The position numbers were made by a program, and so were the translations under genes. This document shows positions 51,199 to 60,952 of a stretch of DNA of 64,000 nt, one piece after another. Numbering within the stretch: position 1 is the first letter of the stretch; every line of letters starts with the position of its first letter. The DNA lies in NCBI GenBank assembly GCA_001898485.1, contig MKTY01000024.1, positions 1 through 64,000 of the forward strand. Reading direction: 5' to 3'. The notes under the pieces are model-generated. The model worked only from the letters and a program-made list of their open reading frames with translations. It made no database searches and was not told the DNA's origin. The DNA comes from Sphingobacteriales bacterium 46-32. GTDB taxonomy: Bacteria > Bacteroidota > Bacteroidia > Chitinophagales > Chitinophagaceae.

Positions 51199-52251
51199 AT
51201 GAGGATGTTAATGGAAAAGTTCGGAATGCTGGGAAGCGGTAGCTGGGCTACTGCACTCACCAAGATACTGACCGATAAACAGCAGCGCGTCAACTGGTGG
51301 ATACGCAATGAGGCGAATGTGAAACACCTACGGGCCAGAAGACATAATCCTGCGCATCTTAACTCCGTAAATTTTGATCTTTCCTTACTGCACCTGAGCA
51401 CCGATCTGGAAGAAATAATCAGCTTATCTGATGTGCTCGTCATAGGTATACCCAGTGCTTTTATCGAAGAAACATTAAATCAGTTGCCGGCAAATTCATT
51501 TGAAGGAAAAAAGGTGTTATCTGCGGTAAAAGGGCTCTTGCCTGGCAGCAATATATTACTGAACGAATATTTTAACCAGCGGTTTGGCGTGCCGCTGAAC
51601 GATTACTTTGCCGTGCTGGGTCCCTGTCATGCAGAAGAGGTGGCAGCGGAAAAGTTGTCTTATCTTACTTTTTCGGGTGTGGATATACCGGTGGCTTCTC
51701 AGCTGGCTGCCTGTTTTACTACTGATTATATTAATACTGTTGTCAATCACGACATCCTGGGTGTACAGTATGCAGCCGTGCTAAAAAATATTTATGCAAT
51801 CGGGGCAGGTATGGCACATGGACTGGATTATGGCGATAATTTCTTAAGTGTCTATATCGCCAATGCAGCCGATGAAATGGCCGAATTTCTGCGCCGTTTC
51901 GGTGCCGAACACATTGTAGTGGGTGAGCATCAGGGACAGGACCCGGTTACACACCGCAAGACACCCAACTATGCGGCTTCCGTTTATCTCGGCGACCTGC
52001 TGGTGACCTGTTACTCATTACACAGCCGTAACCGCACATTCGGTAATATGATCGGTAAAGGGTATTCCGTGCGCACTGCACAACTGGAGATGAACATGGT
52101 GGCCGAAGGCTATAATGCTGCACGTTGTATCTACATGGTCAATCAGTCGGTGCAGGCTCCTATGCCTATCGTAGACGCCATTTATCAGGTATTGTGGGAA
52201 CAGTTGCCTCCGGCCCAGGGTTTCTGGCAAATAGAGCAGGTACTGGTTTAA
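51199..52251 (+). CDS. gpsA: NAD(P)H-dependent glycerol-3-phosphate dehydrogenase
   Basis: The N-terminal Rossmann motif FGMLGSGSWATALTK, the LGPCHAEEV strand and the catalytic Lys helix VLKNIYAIGAGMAHGLDYGDN (shortened here: LKNIYAIGAGMAHG) identify GpsA. The enzyme reduces dihydroxyacetone phosphate to sn-glycerol-3-phosphate for phospholipid synthesis in the cytoplasm. ATGs at 51199, 51205 and 51211 are all in frame; the last (MEKFGMLGSG) matches family N-termini best. The gene ends 3 bases from the convergent hemW stop. Confidence 0.93.
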   Translation: MRMLMEKFGMLGSGSWATALTKILTDKQQRVNWWIRNEANVKHLRARRHNPAHLNSVNFDLSLLHLSTDLEEIISLSDVLVIGIPSAFIEETLNQLPANSFEGKKVLSAVKGLLPGSNILLNEYFNQRFGVPLNDYFAVLGPCHAEEVAAEKLSYLTFSGVDIPVASQLAACFTTDYINTVVNHDILGVQYAAVLKNIYAIGAGMAHGLDYGDNFLSVYIANAADEMAEFLRRFGAEHIVVGEHQGQDPVTHRKTPNYAASVYLGDLLVTCYSLHSRNRTFGNMIGKGYSVRTAQLEMNMVAEGYNAARCIYMVNQSVQAPMPIVDAIYQVLWEQLPPAQGFWQIEQVLV

Positions 52252-52254
52252 GGA

Positions 52255-53382
52255 TTAATCATTTTCTGACCGGAAGAGGTCGGCAGCAATGCCATCGGCC
52301 AGCAGTTTCCCCTCATTGGTAAGACGGAGATAGTTATCCTCTTTTTGCATCAATCCCCGCTGAATGTAAGACTGACTTTGCTGTATCAGTTCCTCTATCC
52401 AGCTGGCAGGTACACCGTAGGCGCCGGCTTGCAGGTGAAGCCCTTCACTGGTGCGGAGCGCAATCATAATATGTTCATTCCACCGCTGTATGGGAGTGAG
52501 GTCTTCCTTTTCGAATGGTAATATTCCCTGCCCGATGCTGCTGATGTATTTGGTATTGTTGGCCACATTCCACCAGCGGCTGCTGCCATCATAGGAGTGA
52601 GCGGAAGGGCCGAGTCCCAGGTAGGGTTTACCCTGCCAGTAGGAGGAGTTGTGGCGGCTGCGAAAACCCGGACGGGCAAAGTTGGAAATCTCATAATGTT
52701 CGTAGCCTGCCTCACGCATCCATTGCATCAGTAAGAGAAACTGGGCCGACTGCCTGTCGGGGTCAACGTCGGATGACTGCTGTTGCCGTATTTGTTTGTG
52801 CAGTGGTGTCTGGGGTTCTACTGTAAGGGCATAACAGGATAAGTGCGGCACACCCAGACTTGTAAGCTGCAGCACATTACTTTTCCATTTTTCGTCGCTC
52901 AGTCCCGGGCTGCCATAGATGAGGTCGGCAGTAATATTGTTGAAATAGCGAAGTGCCAGTTCCAGTTGCTGGCGCGCCTGTGTGGCATTATGTGCCCGGT
53001 TCATCCATTGCAGGTCTTCGTCAAAAAAACTCTGGATACCGATGCTGAGACGGTTGATGCCACTATGGAGCCAGCCCTCCAGTTTTTCGGTGCTGATGTC
53101 ATCGGGATTGGCTTCCAGGGTTACTTCGGCATCGGGTTTTACGCTGAAACGGTCCCTGATCCCCTTTAACAAAGATCCGATATCGGCAACATCGAGCAGG
53201 CTGGGTGTGCCACCACCGATATAAATTGTTTCAATTTCATAACCAGTATGAGTTGTCAGCGTGATTTCTTTCAATAAAGCGGCCATAAATTCGTTCTTGT
53301 ACCGCAAAGAAGTGGTGAAGTGAAAATTACAATAGTGGCAGGCCTGCCTGCAGAATGGAATGTGTATGTAAATGCCCGCCAA
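52255..53382 (-). CDS. hemW: Radical SAM heme chaperone HemW
   Basis: The 375-residue protein starts with the radical SAM cluster motif HIPFCRQACHYCNF (CxxxCxxC) and continues with IYIGGGTPSLL, EANPDD and SIGIQSF, as in HemW. It lacks the extra N-terminal segment of oxygen-independent coproporphyrinogen oxidase HemN. HemW binds heme and delivers it to respiratory proteins. It is convergent with gpsA and divergent from the Omp85 gene, whose start lies 51 bases away, so both promoters share that short gap. Confidence 0.9.
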   Translation of the reverse strand: MAGIYIHIPFCRQACHYCNFHFTTSLRYKNEFMAALLKEITLTTHTGYEIETIYIGGGTPSLLDVADIGSLLKGIRDRFSVKPDAEVTLEANPDDISTEKLEGWLHSGINRLSIGIQSFFDEDLQWMNRAHNATQARQQLELALRYFNNITADLIYGSPGLSDEKWKSNVLQLTSLGVPHLSCYALTVEPQTPLHKQIRQQQSSDVDPDRQSAQFLLLMQWMREAGYEHYEISNFARPGFRSRHNSSYWQGKPYLGLGPSAHSYDGSSRWWNVANNTKYISSIGQGILPFEKEDLTPIQRWNEHIMIALRTSEGLHLQAGAYGVPASWIEELIQQSQSYIQRGLMQKEDNYLRLTNEGKLLADGIAADLFRSEND

Positions 53383-53432
53383 TGATTTGTGTTTTAATGA
53401 ATACTTTTATCGCCCATTTACTAACTGATCTT

Positions 53433-55268
53433 ATGAACAACCAGTGTAAAGACAATACGGCAAAATTAAGACGGGCATGGCTGCTTCCGTTTTTTTTATT
53501 GCTGACGACCTGTCTTTATGCGCAGCCGAAAGAAAAATACAGGCTGCAGGTACAGGCAGCCGATTCTTCAACCGCTACTGTTTTATCCGCTTTGAATATT
53601 GTAAAGGAGTTTGATACCCGCAATGAGTGTGTGGCCTGGGTAAACAAATTGCCGGCAATGCTTCAATCATACGGATATGCAACAGCTTCTCTCGACACCG
53701 TTTTGTTTGATACCATGCATGCCCGGCTGGTAGTTTATGCAGGTGATAAGTATAGCTGGGCCCAGCTCGATACCCGTCAGACAGACCCACAGGTATTGCA
53801 GGCCATTGGCTGGCGTCAGAGCAGCTTTGATGGCAAACCCATGGATTTTGCCGAATTGCGCAACTGGCAGGATAAAATAATCAGCTATCTCGAAAACAAT
53901 GGATATCCCTTTGCCAAAGTGTGGCTCGATAGTGTGCAGGTAGAGACGCCAGAGCAGGTAAGAGGGCAGTTATACCTCGAAAAAGGTCCGGAATACCGTG
54001 TTGACAGTATTCGTGTAAATGGTACGGCAAAGATCTCCAACGATTTTTTGCAGCGTTACCTGGAACTACCCAACGGGAGCTTATTTAACAAGGAAAAACT
54101 GCTTCGGGTGAGCCGTCGCCTGAAAGAACTGACTTATGTGGAAGAAGAAAATCCGCCGCGGATAATCTGGCTCAACTCCGGCTCGGTGCTGGAACTCTTT
54201 TTGAAACAGAAACGCAGCAGCCAGGTCAATGTGCTGGTCGGTTTTTTGCCCAACAATGACCAGCTGTCGTCAAAAAAAATACTGATAACCGGCGAAGCTA
54301 ACCTCAATCTCAAAAATGCGCTGGGTATGGGAGAGACCATCGGACTCAACTGGCAGCAGCTGCAGGTACGTTCGCCCAGGCTTAATATCATTTATCAGCA
54401 TCCGTATTTGCTTAACAGTCCGGTGGGACTTGATTTTTCGTTTGATATGTTCCGTAAAGACAGCACATTTCTGAATATTAACTTTCAGCTGGGTGGTCAG
54501 TATGTGGTCAATGCGCAACAGTCGGGCAAGCTCTTTATACAGCGATTCCAAAGTATCGTAAACGGGGTAAATAAAAATCTGATCCTGCAGCAATATCGTC
54601 TGCCCGATGCGGCAGATATGGGAACCACCAACCTGGGGCTCGATTATGAGGTAAATACAACCAACTACCGGCTTAATCCTACACGGGGCAATGAATTGCG
54701 GGTTATTACCACTGCCGGTATTAAAAAGCTGAAGAAAAATAATGAAATCCTGGAGCTGAAAGATCCGGCTAACCCTTCATTTGACTTCGGTACTCTTTAT
54801 GATACCATAAAATTGAAAACCTATCAGTTCAGAGTGAGAGTCACTGCGGCGCATTACTTTCCACTGGGTGTTCAGCAGCGTACCACGATCAAGGCCGGGC
54901 TGCAGGCCGGTTTTCTGCAGAGCGGAAATATTTTCCGCAATGAATTGTTTCAGATCGGTGGGTACAAGTTGTTGCGCGGCTTTGATGAAGAGAGTCAGTA
55001 TCTCTCCCAGTTTGCCGTTGGTACGGCAGAATTCAGGTACCTGATTGGGCAAAATTCCTATTTCTATGGTTTTACAGATGGCGGATGGGGACGAAACAAC
55101 AGCCAGAATACACGGGTTAGCTATACCTACCTGGGAGTGGGTATGGGGCTGGCATTTGAGTCGAAAGTGGGCATATTTAACCTGGCCTGGGCTATCGGCA
55201 AAAGGAGTGATCTTGAATTCAACCTGCGGCAATCCAAAATTCATTTCGGGTTTGTCAACTATTTTTAA
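53433..55268 (+). CDS. Omp85-family outer-membrane protein (BamA/TamA-like)
   Basis: The start ATG 53433 (MNNQCKDNTAKL) gives a signal peptide ending LYAQ; an in-frame ATG at 53355 would overlap the hemW start and only lengthen the lead. At least one POTRA-like domain is clear (YRVDSIRVNGTAKISN, residues about 190-260). The C-terminal two thirds form an Omp85 barrel with the FLRGFDEESQYLSQF-type motif (LLRGFDEESQ) and FGFVNYF at the end. BamA has five POTRA domains, so this shorter protein is closer to TamA or a Bacteroidota-specific homologue. It may insert outer-membrane proteins. Confidence 0.82.
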   Translation: MNNQCKDNTAKLRRAWLLPFFLLLTTCLYAQPKEKYRLQVQAADSSTATVLSALNIVKEFDTRNECVAWVNKLPAMLQSYGYATASLDTVLFDTMHARLVVYAGDKYSWAQLDTRQTDPQVLQAIGWRQSSFDGKPMDFAELRNWQDKIISYLENNGYPFAKVWLDSVQVETPEQVRGQLYLEKGPEYRVDSIRVNGTAKISNDFLQRYLELPNGSLFNKEKLLRVSRRLKELTYVEEENPPRIIWLNSGSVLELFLKQKRSSQVNVLVGFLPNNDQLSSKKILITGEANLNLKNALGMGETIGLNWQQLQVRSPRLNIIYQHPYLLNSPVGLDFSFDMFRKDSTFLNINFQLGGQYVVNAQQSGKLFIQRFQSIVNGVNKNLILQQYRLPDAADMGTTNLGLDYEVNTTNYRLNPTRGNELRVITTAGIKKLKKNNEILELKDPANPSFDFGTLYDTIKLKTYQFRVRVTAAHYFPLGVQQRTTIKAGLQAGFLQSGNIFRNELFQIGGYKLLRGFDEESQYLSQFAVGTAEFRYLIGQNSYFYGFTDGGWGRNNSQNTRVSYTYLGVGMGLAFESKVGIFNLAWAIGKRSDLEFNLRQSKIHFGFVNYF

Positions 55269-55295
55269 ACCGGCATTACTCCGGCGAAAGCGGAT

Positions 55296-56336
55296 ATGTT
55301 AACAGAAAAAAGGAAGCTGCTTATGTTTTTCATTCTACGAAAGTTATTTTTGCAGCTCAATCTGTCTTCTTTGTTGCGCTTTTGTTTCCTGCTTATTTGT
55401 CTATTTTCATTACACCAGGCTGCATTTACACAGTCGGCAGATACCGTGCGTATGCCGGCAGATACGGCAGGGGGGCGAAAGGATACGGTGGGATTGGTAG
55501 CGGATACGAGTACCGTACCTGCAGCGGATACAGTGATAAGTGTTGAAGTGGCGCATCGTCCCGCATTGGCTATACTACCCTGGCAGCTCGCCTGGGAAGG
55601 ATCGCTCACTCAGCAGATCATGGCGCATCATCCTTTCTTTGATTTCGTTTCACGCCCGGTACTTATACCATCTCAATACAAACGTTTTGAAGGCAAAGAG
55701 CTGTTGTTTTATGTGGTGGTGTCGCTGGTATTGCTTTTTGCCTTGTTGCGTCTGGCTTTTGCCAAATATGTCTACGATCTGTTTCGGGTATTCTTCCGCA
55801 CTACGCTCAAGCAACGGCAGATAAGGGAGCAGTTGATGCAGACGCCGTTGCCCTCACTGATGTTTAATATCTTCTTTGTGGCCAGTGCGGGGCTCTACAG
55901 TACTTTTTTGCTTTTTCATTACTTTGAATACCGGCCGGTAGAGAATTTCTGGCTGCTGTATTTGTACTGCGCTGCTGCCCTTTGTGCTATCTATCTGATC
56001 AAGTTTATCGGGCTCAAGATCATGGGCTGGATGTTCAATATCAGACTGGCTGCCGATTCCTACATTTTTATCGTTTTTATTATAAATAAAGTGATCGGAA
56101 TTTTCCTGTTGCCATTCCTTGTTTTGCTGGCATTTACCCAGGATCCGGTCTATTCGGTAGCCCTTGTACTCAGCTGGGCAGGGCTGGCCTGCCTCTTTCT
56201 TTACAGGTTTGTGCTGGGCCTCACAGCCGTTCGTAACGAGGTCAGGTTCAACCTATTTCACTTCATTTTATACATTGCTGCAGTAGAGGTTGCACCCCTG
56301 TTCCTGATTTACAGAGTGTTGCTGTTAGTATTTTAA
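55296..56336 (+). CDS. DUF4271 integral membrane protein
   Basis: A hydrophobic N-terminal signal or anchor is followed by a Thr/Ala/Asp-rich stretch with repeated TVxxPADT-like words (residues about 48-82). A DUF4271 block of about six transmembrane helices follows (FEGKELLFYVVV, PLPSLMFNIFFV, SYIFIVFIINKVIG). Function is unknown. In Bacteroidota the gene is regularly next to hemD, as here, 42 bases upstream. Start 55296 or ATG 55323 (MFFILRK) are both possible. Confidence 0.85.
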   Translation: MLTEKRKLLMFFILRKLFLQLNLSSLLRFCFLLICLFSLHQAAFTQSADTVRMPADTAGGRKDTVGLVADTSTVPAADTVISVEVAHRPALAILPWQLAWEGSLTQQIMAHHPFFDFVSRPVLIPSQYKRFEGKELLFYVVVSLVLLFALLRLAFAKYVYDLFRVFFRTTLKQRQIREQLMQTPLPSLMFNIFFVASAGLYSTFLLFHYFEYRPVENFWLLYLYCAAALCAIYLIKFIGLKIMGWMFNIRLAADSYIFIVFIINKVIGIFLLPFLVLLAFTQDPVYSVALVLSWAGLACLFLYRFVLGLTAVRNEVRFNLFHFILYIAAVEVAPLFLIYRVLLLVF

Positions 56337-56347
56337 GTAGAAAAACG

Positions 56348-56355
56348 TAACTTTG
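56348..56355 (+). promoter_or_regulatory. -7 box (TAACTTTG) before hemD-like gene
   Basis: TAACTTTG matches TAnnTTTG and lies 22 bases before ATG 56378, so hemD can be transcribed apart from the DUF4271 gene. Confidence 0.45.
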
Positions 56356-56377
56356 CGTCCAATTTAGCCTACCTAAC

Positions 56378-57181
56378 ATGGTAAAAAACGGGGACAAAAA
56401 GGCCGATATGCAGAAGGTCAAATCGATTCAAAAAATCCTGATTACCCAGCCGCGACCGGAAAGTGATAAGTCGCCATACTTTGAGCTTACCCGCAAATAT
56501 GATGTGGCACTGGAGTTTCAGCCCTTTATCCGGCTGGAAGGCATACCAGCCCGGGAGTTTCGCAAGCAAAAGATTGAAATACCCAACTATACAGGAGTTG
56601 TTTTCACCAGTCGTAATGCCATTGACCATTTCTTCCGCACCTGCGAGGAAATGAAAGTGAGCGTTTCGCAGGACACCAAGTATTTCTGTATTACGGAAGC
56701 GGTAGCTCTTTATCTGCAGAAATTTATCCTGTATCGCAAGCGCAAAGTGTTTTATGGTGCCGATGGTACCAATAAAAGCATGTTTGATGTGATCAACAAG
56801 CATAAAGGCAACGAAAAGTTCCTGTATGTGTGTTCCGAAAACCAGCAGGATAATGAGATCGTAAACTGGCTGAAGACAAATAATTGTGAGTTTGCCCTGG
56901 CATTTATGTATCGTACACAGAGCAATGATGTAAAGGAGCTGCTTACCAACACAGAGTTTGATATCATCTGTTTCTTTACACCCAGTGGTATCAAAAGCCT
57001 GTTCGATAACCTGCCCAAGTTTAAGCAGAATGGTACAGTCATCGGTGCTTTTGGCGGCAATACCTTTAAGGCAGCCGAAGAAGCCGGACTGAAGCTGGAG
57101 ATCAAGGCTCCGCAACCCCAGGCGCCCAGCATGGTAGCGGCACTTGACCGGTTTTTGGCAGAAGCGCAGAAAAACAAATAA
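56378..57181 (+). CDS. hemD: Uroporphyrinogen-III synthase
   Basis: The 267 residues show the two-domain HemD layout: KILITQPRP at the start, GVVFTSRNAIDHF (first domain), FLYVCSE (second domain) and IICFFTPSGIKSLF with GAFGGNTFKAAEEAGL near the end. The enzyme closes hydroxymethylbilane to uroporphyrinogen III in heme and corrinoid synthesis. The family is sequence-divergent, so the call rests on these landmarks and the neighbour DUF4271. A strong terminator follows. Confidence 0.85.
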   Translation: MVKNGDKKADMQKVKSIQKILITQPRPESDKSPYFELTRKYDVALEFQPFIRLEGIPAREFRKQKIEIPNYTGVVFTSRNAIDHFFRTCEEMKVSVSQDTKYFCITEAVALYLQKFILYRKRKVFYGADGTNKSMFDVINKHKGNEKFLYVCSENQQDNEIVNWLKTNNCEFALAFMYRTQSNDVKELLTNTEFDIICFFTPSGIKSLFDNLPKFKQNGTVIGAFGGNTFKAAEEAGLKLEIKAPQPQAPSMVAALDRFLAEAQKNK

Positions 57182-57201
57182 GCAAACGCTTTATAAAAGT
57201 G

Positions 57202-57234
57202 AAAGGGATGACATAACTGTCATCCCTTTTTTGT
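57202..57234 (+). terminator. Strong intrinsic terminator after hemD
   Basis: A 12-bp perfect stem (AAAGGGATGACA with TGTCATCCCTTT, loop TAAC) is followed by TTTTTG, 20 bases past the stop. Confidence 0.93.
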
Positions 57235-57271
57235 TTTACCGGGCAGGCAGTTTGCACGAACTTTGGTGACT

Positions 57272-59371
57272 ATGTCAAATCAAACCAATCATCTGGCCGG
57301 TCAAACCAGTCCCTATCTGTTACAGCATGTCTATAATCCGGTAGAATGGTATCCCTGGGGAAATGAAGCGCTGGAAAGAGCCCGTCGCGAAAACAAGCCC
57401 ATACTGGTGAGCATCGGATATGCAGCCTGCCACTGGTGTCATGTGATGGAGCGGGAAAGTTTTGAGCATACCGATACTGCAGCTTTTATGAATGCCCATT
57501 TCGTGAATATAAAGATTGACCGGGAGGAGCGGCCCGATCTGGATCATATATATATGGATGCTGTGCAGGCAATGACCGGCAGCGGGGGGTGGCCGCTGAA
57601 TGTTTTTCTGACTCCTGATCTGAAGCCTTTTTATGGCGGCACTTATTATCCTCCGCAACGTGTGCATAACCGTCCTTCGTGGATGGAGGTGTTGCAGGGT
57701 GTGGCCAGCGCCTATAAAGACCGGCGTGATGAGATAGAAACCCAGGCATCCAATCTTACCACCCATTTGCTCAACGCCAATAGCTTTGGATTAAGAACCG
57801 ATAATAAGCAGGCAGATCTTTTGCAGCCGGCACAGAATGCTGCAGCCTGCGAAGCATTGATGCAGCAGGCCGACAGGGAATGGGGTGGATTTGGACGTGC
57901 CCCCAAATTTCCGCAAACCTTTTCGATTCAATACCTGCTGCGGTATTATCATCAGTCTGCGATAGCTGCGCACGAATCGGGAGAGGATTTGCCGGCCATG
58001 GCACAGGCTGGTTTGCAGCAGGCTTTACTGAGTCTTGATAAAATAATTGCCGGAGGTATCTACGATCAGTTGGGTGGAGGCTTTGCCCGCTACTCAACCG
58101 ATACAGAATGGCTGGCGCCTCATTTCGAGAAAATGTTATACGATAATGCATTGCTGGTAAGTGTAATCAGCGAAGCCTATCAGCTTATCGGCAATGAGAA
58201 ATACCGGCAGGTAGTGGCAGAAACTATCCGTTTTATTGAAAGAGAATTATATCACCCCGACGGCGCTTTTTTATCTGCACTCGACGCAGATAGTGAAGGA
58301 GTGGAAGGGAAGTTTTATGTATGGACCGAAGATGAGGTAAATGAATGCCTGGGTGCCGATGCAAAGGCTTTTTGCCGGTATTATGATATCACGGCACGGG
58401 GCAACTGGGAGGGGCATTCCATACTCAGGGTACTGGATGGGGCAGCGGTAGTTGCTGCAGCGCTGGAGATGTCTGAGACTGATCTGGAAGCGCTTTTGCA
58501 AAGAGGAAGGGAGAAGCTACTGAAACGGCGCAGCAGCCGGGTGAGGCCGCAACTGGATGATAAGGTGTTGCTGGGCTGGAATGCACTTATGAATACAGCC
58601 TGCTCAAAAGCCTATGCCGCTACTGGTGAAGCCCATTACCGCGAACTGGCTGTAAAGAACATGGAATTTTTGTGGAAGCATTTTAAAGCAGCGGAGGGAG
58701 GGTTTCATCATACCTGGAAGGCCGGTAGGGCTACAGTTCCCGCTTTTCTGGATGATTATGCCTGCCTGATCCAGTCACTGCTGCATTTGCAGGAGGTTAC
58801 GGGCGAGACCAGGTGGCTGGAGGAGGCTGGGAGGCTTACGGAGCATGTGCTGACTCATTTTGCGGAAGAAACCGGGCCGTTCTTTTATTATACACCAGCC
58901 GGGCAACCCGATATTATTGTGCGTAAAAAAGAAGTGTATGACGGTGCTACACCTTCGGGCAATGCTGTAATGGCTGAAAATTTGTATCGGTTGAGCATCC
59001 TGCTCGACCGGCCGGTCTGGCGTGAGCAGGCAATTGCCATGATTCTGGCACTGGGTCAGGCAATAGTCAGGTACCCCACATCGTTTGGATGTTGGAATAA
59101 TTTGTTGCTTGAACTGGTGACGGGGACAGCTGAGGTGGCCATTTTGGGGCAGGGATATGAGGAGATACGTGGGAAAATACTTAGGATTTTTTCACCATAT
59201 AAAGTGCTCATGGCAACCAGTAAGGCCAATGATACGTTCCCTTTACTGGCCGGGAAGACTGCCGGTGAGCCGGCGTTGATTTATGTATGCCGCGATTATG
59301 CGTGTCAACAGCCTGTAACTTCATCAGCAGCAGCTATATCGCTGATAAACAGGGGCGGAAAGCATAATTAA
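57272..59371 (+). CDS. YyaL/SPATA20-like thioredoxin-fold protein (DUF255)
   Basis: The start is ATG 57272; a TTG at 57263 overlaps a -7-like box (GAACTTTG) and is not used. The N-terminal DUF255 thioredoxin-like domain (about 1-165) has the [14 protein letters not shown] motif, [13 protein letters not shown] with a CxxC pair, and [14 protein letters not shown]. The remaining about 530 residues form an alpha/alpha-barrel like that of glycosidases or N-acylglucosamine epimerases. The family (B. subtilis YyaL, mammalian SPATA20) is widespread, and its biochemical role is not settled. It is flanked by a terminator upstream and the gldK promoter downstream. Confidence 0.9.
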   Translation: MSNQTNHLAGQTSPYLLQHVYNPVEWYPWGNEALERARRENKPILVSIGYAACHWCHVMERESFEHTDTAAFMNAHFVNIKIDREERPDLDHIYMDAVQAMTGSGGWPLNVFLTPDLKPFYGGTYYPPQRVHNRPSWMEVLQGVASAYKDRRDEIETQASNLTTHLLNANSFGLRTDNKQADLLQPAQNAAACEALMQQADREWGGFGRAPKFPQTFSIQYLLRYYHQSAIAAHESGEDLPAMAQAGLQQALLSLDKIIAGGIYDQLGGGFARYSTDTEWLAPHFEKMLYDNALLVSVISEAYQLIGNEKYRQVVAETIRFIERELYHPDGAFLSALDADSEGVEGKFYVWTEDEVNECLGADAKAFCRYYDITARGNWEGHSILRVLDGAAVVAAALEMSETDLEALLQRGREKLLKRRSSRVRPQLDDKVLLGWNALMNTACSKAYAATGEAHYRELAVKNMEFLWKHFKAAEGGFHHTWKAGRATVPAFLDDYACLIQSLLHLQEVTGETRWLEEAGRLTEHVLTHFAEETGPFFYYTPAGQPDIIVRKKEVYDGATPSGNAVMAENLYRLSILLDRPVWREQAIAMILALGQAIVRYPTSFGCWNNLLLELVTGTAEVAILGQGYEEIRGKILRIFSPYKVLMATSKANDTFPLLAGKTAGEPALIYVCRDYACQQPVTSSAAAISLINRGGKHN

Positions 59372-59435
59372 TTTGTTATGGCATACAATAAAATGGCCTT
59401 GTTAGTCGTTAGAATATTTACGGCGTATAATCCGC

Positions 59436-59466
59436 TTTGGCTGCACAAATAAAAATTGTAACCTTG
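59436..59466 (+). promoter_or_regulatory. Promoter of the gldKLMN genes
   Basis: A -33 TTTG (59436-59439) and a -7 TAACCTTG (59459-59466) are separated by 19 bases, an excellent fit to the Bacteroidota promoter except for one base in the -7 box. The gldK start follows about 50 bases later. Confidence 0.65.
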
Positions 59467-59516
59467 TGTATACGAATAAACCAAAATATTATATTTGCCC
59501 AATACCCTTTAAGTGT

Positions 59517-60827
59517 ATGAAAATGAAAAACCCTACCTACGCACTCCTCGCGGTGGTGTGTCTGTCCATGCTGTCCAGCTGCGGGATCCTGGGAAAGAAA
59601 AACAAAGGTGGTGCCCTGCCCAATGATGGTCAGGTCCACGGTATCTCTCCCGGTGATCGTTATGTACTCCCCAAGCCTCCCGGCATGGTGTATATTCCGC
59701 AAGGCACATTCCACATGGGCCCCAGCGATGAAGATCCTGCTTATGCCTTTAGTGCGCGTAACCGATCCGTATCTATCAGTGGTTTCTGGATGGATGCTAC
59801 TGAAATTACCAACAATGAGTATCGTCAGTTCGTATTCTGGGTACGCGACTCTGTAGCCGCCCGCAAGCTGGGTTATGTAAAAGCTGATGCGGATGGTATT
59901 GAGCGGATAGACTGGCAAAAGATGAAAACGCTCAAATGGAATGACCCCAAGGTGGTAGAAGCGCTTGCAGGTACCGACCTTATACTCGCTCCTGAGGATC
60001 GCGTTTTTGGAAAAAAGGAAATCGATGTATCAAAGTTGGTGTATCATTCAGAAACCTTCGATCTGAAAGAGGCTGCCAAACGTGAAAATTCCAGCAAACC
60101 CCGCTCTAAATTTATCATTAAGAAAGACGAGCCTATTTATCCCGATACACTCGTGTGGATCCGTGACTTCACGTATTCTTACAACGAGCCCATGACCAAA
60201 CGTTATTTCTCTCACCCTGCATTTGGAAACTACCCTGTAGTAGGTGTAACCTGGAAACAGGCTACTGCCTTCTGCGAATGGCGTACACACTTCCTGAATG
60301 CCTGGCTGGATGGTAAAAAACGTGTACAGGAATCCGATTTCCGTCTGCCTACCGAGGCTCAATGGGAATATGCAGCACGTGGTGGCCGTTCTCAGTCACT
60401 GTTTCCCTGGGGTAACTATTATCCCCGCAATAAGAAAGGATGTCTGATGGCCAACTTCAAACCCGGTCGCGGTAACTATCCTGAAGATGGCGGTTTCTAC
60501 ACAGTACGTGCAGATGGCTACTGGCCCAACGATTATGGTCTGTACTGTATGTCAGGTAATGTGGCCGAATGGACTTCATCTATCTATTACGAAGGCCGCA
60601 ACAACTTCCAGCATGATATGAACCCCGATGTTCGCTGGAATGCCAAGAACGATGATCCTCCGCTGATGAAACGTAAGATCATCCGTGGCGGTAGCTGGAA
60701 AGATGTGGCTTACTACCTGCAAACTGGTACCAGTACCTATGAGTATCAAGACTCTGCGAAGTCTTACATTGGCTTCCGCAGTGTAATTGACCTGCCAGCC
60801 GCTCCCCAGAAAGGCCGCCGCAGATAA
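59517..60827 (+). CDS. gldK: Gliding/T9SS lipoprotein GldK
   Basis: The start ATG 59517 (or 59523) gives a signal peptide with lipobox SMLSSC; the longer frame from 59466 starts before the signal sequence. The body has the formylglycine-generating-enzyme-like fold of GldK/PorK: PGMVYIPQGTFHMGPSDED, SGFWMDATEITNNEYRQF, RLPTEAQWEYAARGG, GNVAEWTSS and IIRGGSWKD. GldK forms with GldN the periplasmic ring of the type IX secretion system under the outer membrane. It is followed by a terminator and then gldL, in the standard gldKLMN order. Confidence 0.95.
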   Translation: MKMKNPTYALLAVVCLSMLSSCGILGKKNKGGALPNDGQVHGISPGDRYVLPKPPGMVYIPQGTFHMGPSDEDPAYAFSARNRSVSISGFWMDATEITNNEYRQFVFWVRDSVAARKLGYVKADADGIERIDWQKMKTLKWNDPKVVEALAGTDLILAPEDRVFGKKEIDVSKLVYHSETFDLKEAAKRENSSKPRSKFIIKKDEPIYPDTLVWIRDFTYSYNEPMTKRYFSHPAFGNYPVVGVTWKQATAFCEWRTHFLNAWLDGKKRVQESDFRLPTEAQWEYAARGGRSQSLFPWGNYYPRNKKGCLMANFKPGRGNYPEDGGFYTVRADGYWPNDYGLYCMSGNVAEWTSSIYYEGRNNFQHDMNPDVRWNAKNDDPPLMKRKIIRGGSWKDVAYYLQTGTSTYEYQDSAKSYIGFRSVIDLPAAPQKGRRR

Positions 60828-60846
60828 TAAAAGAATTTCCCATATG

Positions 60847-60876
60847 AAAGGGGTCGCCTGGCGACCTCTTTTTTTC
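60847..60876 (+). terminator. Intrinsic terminator between gldK and gldL
   Basis: The stem AAAGGGGTCGC with GCGACCTCTTT (one G-U pair, loop CTG) is followed by TTTTTCCC. It lies 20 bases past the gldK stop and 76 bases before gldL. Confidence 0.85.
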
Positions 60877-60952
60877 CCTTGTGTACAACAATTTTCATAT
60901 ACGTCTTACCGTTTTAGTTAAAATTTAATAATCTATCAAAAACGAACCCTTT

